A DNA stretch of 64,000 bases. Origin: Onchidella celtica (lineage: Eukaryota > Mollusca > Gastropoda > Systellommatophora > Onchidiidae). The notes under the pieces are model-generated. The model was not told where the DNA came from and ran no database searches. It was given only the letters and a program-made list of their open reading frames with translations. Every line of letters begins with the position of its first letter. Position 1 is the first letter of the stretch. Positions 46,401 through 57,300 of the stretch are shown piece after piece. Location of the stretch: the NCBI GenBank assembly GCA_963931925.1, contig OZ007572.1:28137191-28201190 (forward strand). The letters are read 5' to 3'. A program made the translations under genes and the position numbers.

Positions 46401-47177
46401 GCCCTTTTCTCCCAAACCATTTTATTTCTGGTGTATACTTCATTTTTTTCCCCACCGTTACTTTTTCCTTTCACCTTCACCTAGATATTTTCCATTCACT
46501 GTAGGATATAGCCCTCCGACAATGACTTCCATTCTTTTCTGTCTGATATTTTCCTATTTCGTGTTGCTCACTTTCTCTGTTTAATTTCATGCCCCCATCT
46601 TCTTTCTGGTCGTCCTTTTGTTCCCTCTTCCTGTCCTTAGTTGCCATTCAGTACAGCATTTTGTCCATTTATTATCATTCATCTTTTCCACATGTCCTTT
46701 TTCCTACTTATGTTTAATTCATTGCCATAACTGAAAAGTGTACTTTAGCTTCCCAGAACCCAACCTTACTCTATGTACACTTTTCATATACTAGGAGTAA
46801 TCCTTCCCTCCCCCCTTCTCCATTCTACCTGTGGATTGGGATAAGTATTAATGAGTCAAAATGTTTTCAAACTGAAGCAGAATGAGTCAGCAAGACAGAT
46901 TGTCCTCAAGGCTTGAAGAGTCATCAAATTTCATTGTAGGTGAGGTTAAATGTGTGGTGGCACAGCCTGTCAGGTATACATGACATTAGCATGTTTTACT
47001 ACATAGTTTTTCTGTCTGTTTGTTTGTTTGTCCAGGTGGGAACAGCCAGCACAGTTCATAACACCTTGGGTGGTTACAGAAGGCATGACTTTTGACCAGT
47101 GGCTACAGAGATGGAAAGTTGCAGTCTCACAAGTACATAAACGCATGATGGAGGGAAAACTTCCTCAGAAAAAGTGA
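29877..47177 (+). CDS. HAUS5: HAUS augmin-like complex subunit 5
   Basis: HAUS5 is a coiled-coil subunit of the eight-protein augmin complex, which recruits gamma-tubulin rings to spindle microtubules for branching nucleation. There are seventeen coding exons: 29877-30004, 32087-32149, 32576-32608, 33321-33508, 33824-33980, 35651-35723, 36275-36357, 37081-37245, 38146-38227, 38736-38893, 39980-40142, 40722-40802, 41423-41571, 42017-42134, 42825-42966, 45783-45915 and 47036-47177. Phases agree; the sum is 2058 nt, or 685 residues (human about 633). Family hallmarks are the amino-terminal SLMSWATEEM and LDDVWKYVLQHVRSV followed by VKQIKGNI, and the carboxy-terminal WWEQPAQF...MTFDQWLQRWKVAVSQV. 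The middle is Glu/Lys/Gln-rich and coiled-coil-like. The third exon uses a weak donor (GTATCT); reading through hits a stop after about 20 more codons, so this edge is the least certain. AATAAA at 47342-47347 is a candidate poly(A) signal. Introns carry several mobile elements. Confidence 0.88.
30251..31325. mobile_element. Candidate degenerate piggyBac-derived element
   Basis: TTAA at 30251-30254 followed by ACTCTTTCAC, and on the other strand TTAA at 31322-31325 followed by ATCCTTTCAC, form a short inverted terminal match of piggyBac type. On the minus strand next to the right end, a broken frame encodes acidic stretches (DESDVEQGSGDEREISWNSF at about 31090-31030, then LDEEGNDERESDI). These resemble acidic amino termini of piggyBac transposases, and the same frame runs on to a CxxC-containing segment. 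It lies in HAUS5 intron 1 and is heavily decayed. Without a database search this stays a candidate. Confidence 0.4.
34186..35010 (+). mobile_element. RTE-type LINE, 5'-truncated copy B
   Basis: A 12-bp direct repeat GAGGGTCACACT at 34174-34185 and 35011-35022 bounds the insertion exactly. The 3' end is AAAGGCAATGATGATGATGAT, as in copy A at 10.8-12.0 kb, to which it is about 99% identical. It lies in the HAUS5 intron between exons 33824-33980 and 35651-35723, in sense orientation. Confidence 0.92.
34188..34988 (+). CDS. RTE reverse transcriptase C-terminal fragment
   Basis: The frame is open from the truncation point to TGA and includes the catalytic DDLDFADDMALLSH-like site, here DFADDLALLSH. 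The FCYLGSIINNKGG, LLYGCETWNAS and RRWRWIGHTLRR segments follow, ending GGLYPDPG. The palm domain upstream of the FADD box and the endonuclease are missing, so it is non-functional as an element. The open frame reflects recent insertion. Confidence 0.85.
   Translation, partial: PWTQLDDLDFADDLALLSHTHDHMQAKTTALNKISESIGLRIHPAKSKVLKIVAPPSAQVRVGDQPLEDVESFCYLGSIINNKGGTEAKVKARIGKAQAAFTSLSKIWRTKDISLKTKLRIFNSNVKSVLLYGCETWNASQACIKRIQVFINRCLRKLLKIRWTDKVSNEIVWKRTRQSPVREEIGRRRWRWIGHTLRRPGNSITKKVLDWNPQGKRSRGRPRGTWRRARENDVQRSGKTWNNVKRLAHDREGWKVFVGGLYPDPG
39349..39625. mobile_element. hAT-type miniature element (277 bp)
   Basis: An 8-bp direct repeat GTAGCCTA lies at 39341-39348 and 39626-39633. The termini are inverted: the left reads TAGTGCTGGGCAAGAGTCC and the right, on the other strand, reads TAGTGCCGGACAGAGTCTT. 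TAGTG/CAGTG ends and an 8-bp duplication are diagnostic of hAT elements. Inside, GGATCC- and GATCCGG-like subterminal motifs recur. There is no transposase, so it is non-autonomous. It is in the HAUS5 intron between exons 38736-38893 and 39980-40142. Confidence 0.9.
42297..42530. repeat. Dispersed repeat, copy B
   Basis: The first part (ACTTATACCAGCTTAAAAGC and following) matches copy A at 28056. A later part (AAGCTATAACTGGGCAATGA through TTTTCTCTATTTGGC) matches 9616-9670. This suggests one old family whose pieces appear in all three places. The class is not recognised. Confidence 0.5.
43376..43475. repeat. (CT)n microsatellite with poly-C lead
   Basis: A C-rich run is followed by about 40 CT dinucleotides with few interruptions, in the HAUS5 intron after exon 42825-42966. 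Confidence 0.95.
45223..45338. repeat. 58-bp tandem duplication
   Basis: The block starting TCATATTTTCACAAGTAAAT at 45223 recurs at 45281 with the same sequence through GTGTAAAAGTC. It is in the last long HAUS5 intron. Confidence 0.9.
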
Positions 47178-50100
47178 CCGAACCTTTTTAAGACCAGTCT
47201 GATCTTCAGATTCCATCACCTGTTGGCCACGTGGTAACCTGTCGGCCACGTGGTAACCTGTCGCAAGTCGGGTTTTGTGAATCTTTAGAAGCAGAAAACT
47301 GAATAACTTTCTTTGTCAGACTTAATAATTGCGATATAAAAAATAAAAAAAAAGTTATTTACACTCTGTTTTCAGAACTTAACCCCCAACTCATGAGACA
47401 ACATGCAGGCTGTTTCAGACTGGGTGTGTGGCTTGGTTGGCTTCACTCAGGAAGATCTAGGGAACGATTGTGCAGCCACGTCTGGCGCAGGCATGCTGGG
47501 GACTCGTGAGGCCTATCCGAGATAGGCATACTCTGCCACAGCGACTGCAGGGGAAGGACAGGTCTGGGCTGGTGGTGGGTGTTTTCGACGCATCTTTTTC
47601 TCGGTTGGGTTTCAGACTAAAAGCATGCCAAATATCTTAATTGTTTTTTTAAAAGTAGTATTACAGCAGTTTACCATGATGCCCCCAATATATGTTCTGC
47701 ATACAGTGTATCTGATTTTCAAGGCTCACAACAGACAAGTTTGAGTGCCTATTAATTCCTAGAAGAAAATCTGTGGTACATTTCTTGTGCCTGCTGAATT
47801 TATTGAAAATGGTCTTAACATTTCAGCTGTATGTTTTTAATCAAAGTCTGCTGTTAAGTGATAAATCATTATTAATAAATTGTTTTTATTGGAGATTTAT
47901 TGTTTGTTTTTGTTTCATAGATGTTTGTGCATATTATATTTGTGATGTGGCTTGGCTGCTCAGGCATAACAGTTTGCATCACATTCAAAGTAAGTCTGGC
48001 CCTTAATAACCCATTCATTCAAGTAAATTATTCAAGAGGACGAGCACAAATTAGTATATTGAGAATAAATTTTATTCATTTTGTAATATCATGTATTATA
48101 AATATCACAAGATGATTAACTTTATTCTACGTAACAAAGCCATGATACATCATTATGATATCCGTCTTAAATATATGCTGTAGTCACATGAACATGTCCA
48201 GTGTCATTATGGCACATTAGGCCTAAACTGACAAAACCTTTGTTTCCAGGACGATTTTGCATGGAACTGAAGCACGCTTTGTCTCTAATGTACCCATACC
48301 ACTGTTTGTTTCAAAGAGACCTAAAGAGAAAGAAAACCACAAAGATGAGCTGAAAAACTTTACCTGGTGACGATCTTTTCATCCAAAAACTGAATTTTCA
48401 GAGAAGTAGTAAAGCCTATCAACAAAATAGACTTCAGAATTTGAAATGAATGGAATGTTTCTCTTCATAATCTTAAAACATTAACATTTCAATAATCTAT
48501 TTTGTGCATTAAAAGGAATGAACTTAATCAAAACCAGTGATGGCAACTTTTCCACAGTGTCTCGGATGATGTCTCACAGATCTATTTAGTGATTAACACA
48601 TCCAACCATTTCTTCAATTCATCTCAGTTGTAAAATCTGAAGCAATTTGGTTTAAGTAGATCTGACCGAAGGAATAAATACCTTATCATCACTGCCATAC
48701 ACAGTGACAATAACCGGCTTCAATGGAGATGAGATTTCTCATTATAAATAAACACATTCCACATTACAAATAAAAATATTTCCACTCGCAGCTGGCAAAA
48801 CCATTCACAGTGGAAATCAAGAAATTCAGAAATGCATGACAATGAATAAGGCAAAAGAATTTCAAAAACAATAGAGGCAAAAAAGGTCCAGAAAATCTGA
48901 TGGGCAAATGAGTGCCTCGTTACAATGTCACTGCTCTGCCAAGCGGCAGTTGAAAAAATTGCAACAAAGCACTGATCTGTCCAACTAAATGACTAGATGT
49001 CTCAAACAATGTGCTTGAACTATGGCCTTTGTTCAGAACACTTTGAATGACAATTACAAGACAAATGTGCAGCATTAATTCAAAACTGATGGCTGAATAC
49101 GTGCTCAGATCTAATAAGGTATAAAAGGTGACCTAGGGACAAAACAAAACGGTAGCAATCCCTGGGGTTAGGTGAAGCACTTCATCAAATCATATTGAAT
49201 TTGGAATTCACATATACAGTTATATATACAGAAAAAAAAATTTTAAAAAGACTTTCAAGGCTTTTTGGTTATCTCAAAAACCATTCGAAGCTGAGAAAGA
49301 TCAAAAAGAACTTGAAGTACAACATGTAGAAACAGGAAAACAAAATATTTTTCTGAAACAATACACTGCACAAATTCGGAAGTGGAGATACATGTATTTT
49401 TCTCAAATTACTTTGAGGTCCCATTTGTAATCCAAGACACTTAAACCAAATCTAACATCTAGGCTTTTTTTTTTGTTGTTTAATAGAAGTTTGTTGACTG
49501 GGAATATCAGGTTTACTGATTGTTGTTTGTTGTTTTTTTAAGACCTCTCTGCATATATAAAAATTCATATGGCCACCATAAATCCACTTCAAATATTGCA
49601 CATTATAACACCTCAGTGATCAAACAGGTGAAGAAAAAAAATCATTTTAGGAAAGAGACACAAAAAAAAAGATTACACAGAGGAAATGGACAAATCTAAC
49701 TTTGATGAGCTACAGTGTAATGAACACAAGAGTTGACTAAAACACAAATAAAACAGATTTGCTGTTCAAAATTCTCATCTCTGACCTCTTTCACCCTGCT
49801 TTACTTCCCAAATCACATTCCTCAAATTTGCTTGCACCTACCAGTCCCAGAAAATGTTCACTACAACAGAATAAACATTCCACCCTGGTATTCCAGGAGA
49901 GCACGGAAAATTACTTGTGAAACCAGAGGGGTAACTTTAACACCTTCTGTTCAAAGGAAATTTTCACAACAATAACCTGTTCCAAATTTCTTTTTCAAAA
50001 GAGTTCCTGTTACTTTCTCAGTGCCGGGATTAATATCAGGGAAAGCTGAGTCAGTATAGGCACATTGCTACATTAGAGTATCTCATTTTTTTGGATTTTT

Positions 50101-51679
50101 TTTTTTTTGATAGATTGGACTCAGGCATGCCTGTAATTGTAAAAGAATACGCAAAGTTCCCATTCTTGTTTAAAAGGTAAAAATCTTAAAACAAAATTGC
50201 CACAAGTTTAAAAGTTGTTAAACAATGCAAAACCAGGAGACATACAGAGGAGAAAAGAAAAGAGAGAAACTGAATAATAATCATTTACTCCAGTACAAGA
50301 ATTCAGGACGTAAGGAGAACAAATCTGGCAAGAACATCATGATCACCATATCGGAGTTTAAATCTCTGACCCACAGCAATCACAATAGAGATACCAGTGC
50401 TGGATTTATGTAATACAAAAGCTAGTAATGAAACTTCCACCGAGATGACAACCAAATACAAATTGATTATAAGGACAGACAATTGAATAAAACCACAGTT
50501 AGACAACGTTCCTGCATCAGTACAAATGCATGCCCATAACAAAGAAACTTTGAGCAGCACAGACTGAAATGTGCTCGGGTACAAAAAGAAAAAGGAGTAA
50601 GATCTTTCAGCCCGCGGCTTGAAAAGTTAACAACAACAAAAAAACAAAAACAAAAATTTTAATGTTTAAAAAAACAACTGTTCATATTTACATGATACAT
50701 ACATATATATATATATTTTATACTTCTGTCATAATAATATCAAGATACAAGGTACATTAATTAATTGTGTGAAAACCCTCATTATAAAAGCAAATTTGTG
50801 GATACATGTGTTTTGTAGCTGATGTAAATAAGAGTTTAAATGACACCATTCTGATTTCATTGCTAATAAAAAAAATACTCCTCAGGACTCCAGTTTGAGG
50901 TTAACTCTGTGTTTACAGAAAGTTTGTTAAAACGTTTTCACAGTTCTGAATCAGATTTAACAATGTTGTATTACATTTTAAAAAAAACTTTTTAGACATT
51001 ACCAAGACACTGTGACACTTTTATCTTGAGGGTTTCCTGATGAAAGAACTTTATTGTTAAGTGATTAAAGCCGCAGAATGAACAACACACAATGCTGTTC
51101 TCTAGAAACATGTCCCTATTTACTGGCCCGTAAACAAGCAAGTCTTAAATCATTCTGTAAAACAGGGTTCACAGTTAAAGATTTCTGATTCTCGGTCCAA
51201 GTATTCTGCGACATTCGGAAATGATCTTAGTTCCGAACCGATAAGTTCCAGAGATGGTACAATGTTCATATTCATATGATACAAACTGTTCTATGAGTTT
51301 ATTTTCTATTACAAAATGAAGATCTTTGCTTATCTTTTTGTTTTTGCCTCCTGACTCCGTGAAAATTTACATACATAATCATGTTCAAACTGACAATCTC
51401 TGTAAAAATCAGTTTAATTAAGTGAACATTGTAAATTGCTAAAACTTTAAAGCTTTGTCAATCCATTGTAATACTGGAATGAATGTAGAACAGTTACATT
51501 ATTTACATCTCTTAAAACCCAAAGCTTACTCTGGCAAGTACATTTGTATGAGTCCTTCCCCGTTCCCCACTCCCACACTGAAAATGAATACTAATGACAA
51601 AATTAGCTCCCTGTGACACAGTCATTGTTTGTTCATGTCTTATTGTGTAAATATTTCTTTCAGGTTGTTGTTGTTGCTG

Positions 51680-51940
51680 TTGTTATTGTATTATTATTAT
51701 TATTGATACTATTTATTGTGCCTTAGGAAATTGTATTATTATTATTATCGGTACTACTTATAGTGTCTTAGGAAACTATTATTATATATACATGTGTTAT
51801 TATCATTATTATTACTATTATTATTATTATATTATTGGTACCATTTATGGTGTCTTGGGATACTGCATTATCATTATTATTGCTACCATTTGTACTGTCT
51901 TAGGATACTGCATTATTATTATTATTACTATGATTATTAT
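51680..51940. repeat. (ATT)n compound minisatellite
   Basis: ATT runs alternate with a conserved spacer GGTACCATTTATGGTGTCTT plus GGGATACTGCATT, seen in four diverged copies. The array is therefore a higher-order repeat and not a plain microsatellite. Confidence 0.8.
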
Positions 51941-52635
51941 TTTAATAAGGGTGCTCTGCTGATAATAGTGATATGGTCGTATAACTGGTACTGTATCAAA
52001 GTTGATGGAAAGATTGATGAAATGAGTATGGCACTTTATAATGCAATGAGAAAAGCTAGGCAACTAGGTGTTTATATAGTGAAGACAGTGGCGCTGATAG
52101 GTCTGTAATAATGACAGGCAACTAGGTGACCAATGTATAAAAAAAAAAAAAACACAGTCATGTTACTAGTGTAAGTAAAAACATGAATCATATTTAATGA
52201 CGGAATAATCCAGCATTCATTTTAAAAAACTCAAAGGCAGCAATTTTTGTTTTAAAAAATGACCAAAAAAATTTTTAAAAATGAAAATAAAGCACAACAT
52301 CAAAATACCCTGAGCAGTAATGATATGGATGAGCAGCTTTGCTGTTCATGAAAAAAATTCAACTTTCACTTCTCTGACTGTACACTGAAATATTTATGAC
52401 AAAAGTTATGAACTAAACTTACATTTCTTGTTAAAAGCCAGTCTGTACCACCACTGCTTAGGGGCCATCTATAAAGTATGTATGCTTGACGGCGGGGAGA
52501 CGGGTATTGTATTTGTTGCCCCACAGTATGAAAAGCATAGGAAGAGGGGTGGGGGGTGGAAATGTGTGTGTCTGATGAGGTACTTAGGCTTTTCAATTAC
52601 AGTAAAGATTTAAACTCTTTGGCTTTATTAATGTT

Positions 52636-52686
52636 TGGGGGGGGGGGGGGGGTGGTGTGTGTGTGTGTGTGTGTGCGCGCGTGCGT
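52636..52686. repeat. Poly-G followed by (GT)n/(GC)n
   Basis: A run of about 17 G is followed by GGTGGTGTGTGTGTGTGTGT and a short GCGC-rich tail. It could form G-rich or Z-DNA structure; this is composition only. Confidence 0.9.
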
Positions 52687-54357
52687 GTTCCCCCCAGCAA
52701 CTTAAGGTTGTATCATGTTCCCAATATTGGAACAGCCAAACACTCCATGCAAATTGCCACTGCTTAAACTCTTTGAATGTCAAGATCTCATTGCAGGTAA
52801 TTGCCATTCTAAACAGCTGTGCATTCATACAAGGAGGACAGGGGTGCCCCCGGCAGATGAAACAGGTACAGGGGGTAAACAAAAATTGCCAAAATCGAGC
52901 ACACCTATTTTCTGGATGACCCCTTATCTAATTTGTCAAACATTTTCTGTGCCATTTTCACCTCATGGTTGTACAATGCACTGATAATCCACTGGCACTG
53001 TGTTGTAAATTGAAAGTCAAACTTGACCAACATCAGTTCAAATTTGTTGTTGATTACAGCAATGATCACCGATAAACAGCAACAAATGCTAATGATACAC
53101 AGGCTGCATGCATTGTACATCATCTTTTGCTATGCTATGGCAGTGACAGCATTCTAGCAGTCCTGTGTAACAAGTAATAACATTGAAATACATTTCTGGC
53201 TGGAGTCCTTCTATGTCGAATGTCCCTATTCAAATTTGTCCTTACAAAAAAAATTTCACTCTTTAAAATCAATAGTACCATTTCTTAAATTTCCTACATC
53301 TTTGAAATAATGACCAAATAAATCCAAATGAAACAAATACTTATACATGCTATCTTGATTCATGTTAAGAAACCACTGGATTGCAACGATATGAAATGTT
53401 TAGTCAAAGTACTGTGGAATATCCAAGAAATATTCTTAGACATAATACCTTCCCAGCTTTTACTTTTACAAATGAGCCATATGTTCGTATAAAACATGAG
53501 AACTGGAATGTCAAATAAAAAAAGTGATCTTTCATTAAGCTAACATTTGGAAGTTGTTATCAGATTTATCCAACAAAACAACATCCAACAGAGTGAGTAT
53601 TATGAAAATAGATATTACCAATGAAAACTGAAATTTTTGACTGTGAAATCAGTGTTTAAAAATGTATGTGACAAACCAGACATACAAATAACCTAATTAA
53701 TCCAAGCCTTGTCTTCATTTAGACATCATTTCACCACCTGAAAATACAACTGTCTTATGTCCAATTTAAATGAGTCTGAGATTAGAGGTTCACCTATTAA
53801 GGAGGCCAGTTGCAGCTTGTAACATGAAATACAGACAATATTGACGACCATTTTGGTATGTCATTCAGTGCAATAATAAGATATTTTTTCTCATTAACTC
53901 TCCAGTGAATTCTGCATTTTGGACATAGTGCAATAATGTTTCCAGGCAGTGACTTTATCTAGTCAAATTTCTCCAAAACAAAGCACTGAACACTTACTAA
54001 ACATTTTTACTTTTCCAATCTTGTTCAAGTTCTTGCTCATAAAAACATAGTTCAAATGTATGTCATAACATATTCTTCAAAATCCAGTCTTGAAGGAAAA
54101 AAAGAAAAAGATATGTTCATTACTATGTGTAAGCACTGAACATCTGCCCTTGGGGAGAGACAGAAAGAATGTCAGTATGTTTACATATAAAATCCCACAT
54201 TCCTTCACTATCGTAAAAATATATGAGTATTTAGCAAAGTCACCCTTTTGGTCCTAGCCAGATGCCATTCATTATCATCTTTTGAATGCAAGGTGGGAAT
54301 GGACAGCTTCTGAATTCCAAATGCAATCAGAGTCACTGTTGAGAAAGAAGTTGTGAT

Positions 54358-57300
54358 TCAACTGCTCAACTGCTGCCTGTCTTTGTTTTTATTTTCGCTG
54401 GCTACTACAAGAATCTTGGAGGTCACTTTGTGGAAGGCTTGCATCCACTGGCGCTTGTCATGTTCATCATTGGCAATGAGTGTGTGAGCCTGGCCTTTTT
54501 CACCATCCTCAAAAGAAATTCTGATCAAGTTTTTGGCTGTGATTGAAAGTGAAAGAAAAAAATACATTAAGTGGGGACAAGGTGGTCTAGAGGCAAGGTG
54601 CTCGCCTCTCATGCCAAGGGTCCCGGGTTCTGAACCCGGGCAGTGCAGGCATGTTGGAAATTGGATTTTTCTCATATTTTCAAGTCCCTGGTCCTATTGG
54701 GGGGTAGGATCGAGTACCTAGTCTTCTCGGATAAGGACGAAAAAATTCGGAGGGCCCGTGTGCACGTTGCGCACGTTAAAGATACCTTGGCAGTTGGAAA
54801 TCGTAAAGAGCAGGCCGAAAGGCCGCTGCCCGGGCAAAAATTGAAAATTGAAATTAATAGATTAAAAGTTATCCATATCACCCCCACCCCCCCTCCGCCA
54901 GAATTTATTATTCATTATTAAATATATATTGTTATTAATAAATATTCAAATATTATTTGAGTTGTGTGTTGTGTGAACTGATGTGAGTTGTGAACTGCTG
55001 TGAGTTGTGAACTGTTGTGAGTTGTGAACTGCGCCTGACAGGCTGCGTTACAATTTGCTCTGAGATAGAGAGAGAAAGAGTGAGCGAGACAGGGAGAGAG
55101 AAAGAAGCAGTGCAGTGTCGCTTCGCCGGCAGCTCCATTCTGCTCTGTGGTTGACATGTTGTTTCTGTAAAGCGCATAGAGCATTTTAAATGGATATGCG
55201 CTATATAAATGCCATCCATTATTATTATTATTATTATTATTAAAAGTACATAAGTCAACTCATCACTGGTAAATGACATGTGGGTTTTTTTTTTTTTTTC
55301 ATTCTCTTCACATAAGAGTTTCTTATTAAAAAAGTGTTTAGGACAAAGAAAAAGAAACTCTATTTAAAACTAAGCTGTTATGTATCATAATGGAGAACAA
55401 CAAAAATGGGGGAAATGCAGAATCAAAGCCCAGACAAACAAGAAAATCTATATCTTTTCTCCTTCTAGCACAGCTCTCCACAAACAATACGAACATATTC
55501 TGTTAAAAAGATAACAGTTTGATGATACTTTTGAAGGCAGTAGTGTTGGTCTCATTGTGACAAAGCGGTAACCTGAAGTTATAATGTGAACACAAATAAT
55601 TAAATGTCATGAAATACTCTCATCTTCAAACTTTTCAAACTGAAATCAAGCTTCTTCCAAATGTCTTACCTGTTTGTCCACCTTGGCCAAATGCATTGCG
55701 GAATGAACCCAATTTAACCTCCCCGTCAGGCAAGTCTTCCACTATTAATTCAGATACCGGGATGGGCTGTCGGTAGATCTGATACATCTGTCGACCATTC
55801 TGATTTGTTGATCTGGATACAACTGCTACTTTGTCAAACAGGAACAAGTACAATTTCTGTAGAGAACAAAAAGTGAACACATACAGTTGTCTAATGTTCT
55901 GATAGTGCAAAGTCTCACCACATTATTTTTTCATTCCCCAGAAAATGAAATTATAAATTCTGTTATTGTTAAATGTAACAAAGCTAACACAATATTCTCA
56001 CTGTATTGTGTTCTTTTATGATATGAAATTTACTTGCAAGTATTTTCTGTTGCAGAAATAATTTGAACTTAAACCAATCTATATACATGTATTCTGAAGA
56101 TTACTTTATGGTTTCCACTGTACATCTGAAATGTACAGTCAACTCTCAATTAAAAGCCTGTTCAGAGTTTCATTATAGTGTTTTAATTTTAGCATAGGAC
56201 CCTGAACAAACGTTCTTAGATCAGCACTTCCCTAAGCTTTATAACTTTTCCAGGAAAAATGGAGTTGGCACAGCAATAAACTCCAACTGTGTTTAAATGT
56301 ATCTTTAGATAAGAAAAAAGTTTATCCACACTTACACTGCCCTTGGTGTTCTTCATACATCCACTGCAAACCAGTGCCTTGGATTCTTCGATCTGTGGAA
56401 TTTTCTGGTCGTCAAACAAGTAGATGAGCGAGTCCTGTGAATGTTCACACCGAGCAAGGCCTGTGGCTTCATCTGCTTCACCAATGATTTTCTCAATCAG
56501 CTCTACCTGTTAGATGTCATCAAAATCAACATCTTACTGTCCAGTTGTTCATTTAATGTTCTGTATATAAAAATGTTGCCTTTTCTGGATGCATCACAAT
56601 GCAAAGATCTTTACGTGAACATTTCAATTTGATGCGAACCACCATGAGGCATTTTCATATGAATTTAAGCATACCGGTTCCTTCTATTTGATGTTACAGA
56701 ACCTGTGCTCGTCTGAAATTTACAGCTTCTTTAGCTCAATAAAATGACAGAGCATTGTATGATAGTCCACAGCTTATTATGAATGAAACATAGCAGTATA
56801 TGCTCAACCCTTAAACTTCACTAAAGAAGATATCTTTTCTATAGCTGCACAGTCTTCAACATAATAAATGTGAGTCATTTTTTTTACTGCAACTCATTAT
56901 CAAACTGGTTTCAGGTTTTGTTTTTCCTGCTGTTTTCTAAGTACAATTCTGAACTAAATTGTGACAGAGAACAATCAGAAATTAACTATATAAATGTACA
57001 CAAAATTTCTGGGACAAGAAGAAAATAAACTTACAGCTTTCTCTAGATGTGCCGCATCACCACAATCACTGGGGGTCTGGAAAAGATAAAAATGAAATAA
57101 GATATTTAAGGTGATAATATCAATGAATGAATCAGAAAAGTATATGGAAAAAAAAAAAATTTTAAATCTTAACAATCCCATGATGAATCTGGCTGGCATA
57201 TTCCAGTACAAATTTTTCATTCTAGTTCAAACCTTTTTCGCCAGGTCAGAAGAGACCAGCTGACACATTTAACAGGCAATGTATTTTTGGCTGGGTTTAA

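Larger units (their letters stand above)
47178..54357. other. Non-coding stretch between HAUS5 and RhoGEF stop codons
   Basis: The left part holds the HAUS5 3' UTR (AATAAA at 47342-47347) and a short CCTGTCGGCCACGTGGTAA tandem at about 47219-47263. On the minus strand the RhoGEF 3' UTR may run as far as a TTTATT (AATAAA, minus) at 48071-48076, which would make it over 6 kb. Shorter ends are equally possible. No exon, RNA gene or complete mobile element was recognised. Simple repeats occur at 51680-51940 and 52636-52686. Short open frames in this stretch look like chance. Confidence 0.5.

Noticed and set aside
54533-54721. Open frame crossing the RhoGEF last exon border into the SINE
   Set aside because: The acceptor at 54537-54539 and the match to the PH domain end define the exon; the remainder is SINE sequence.
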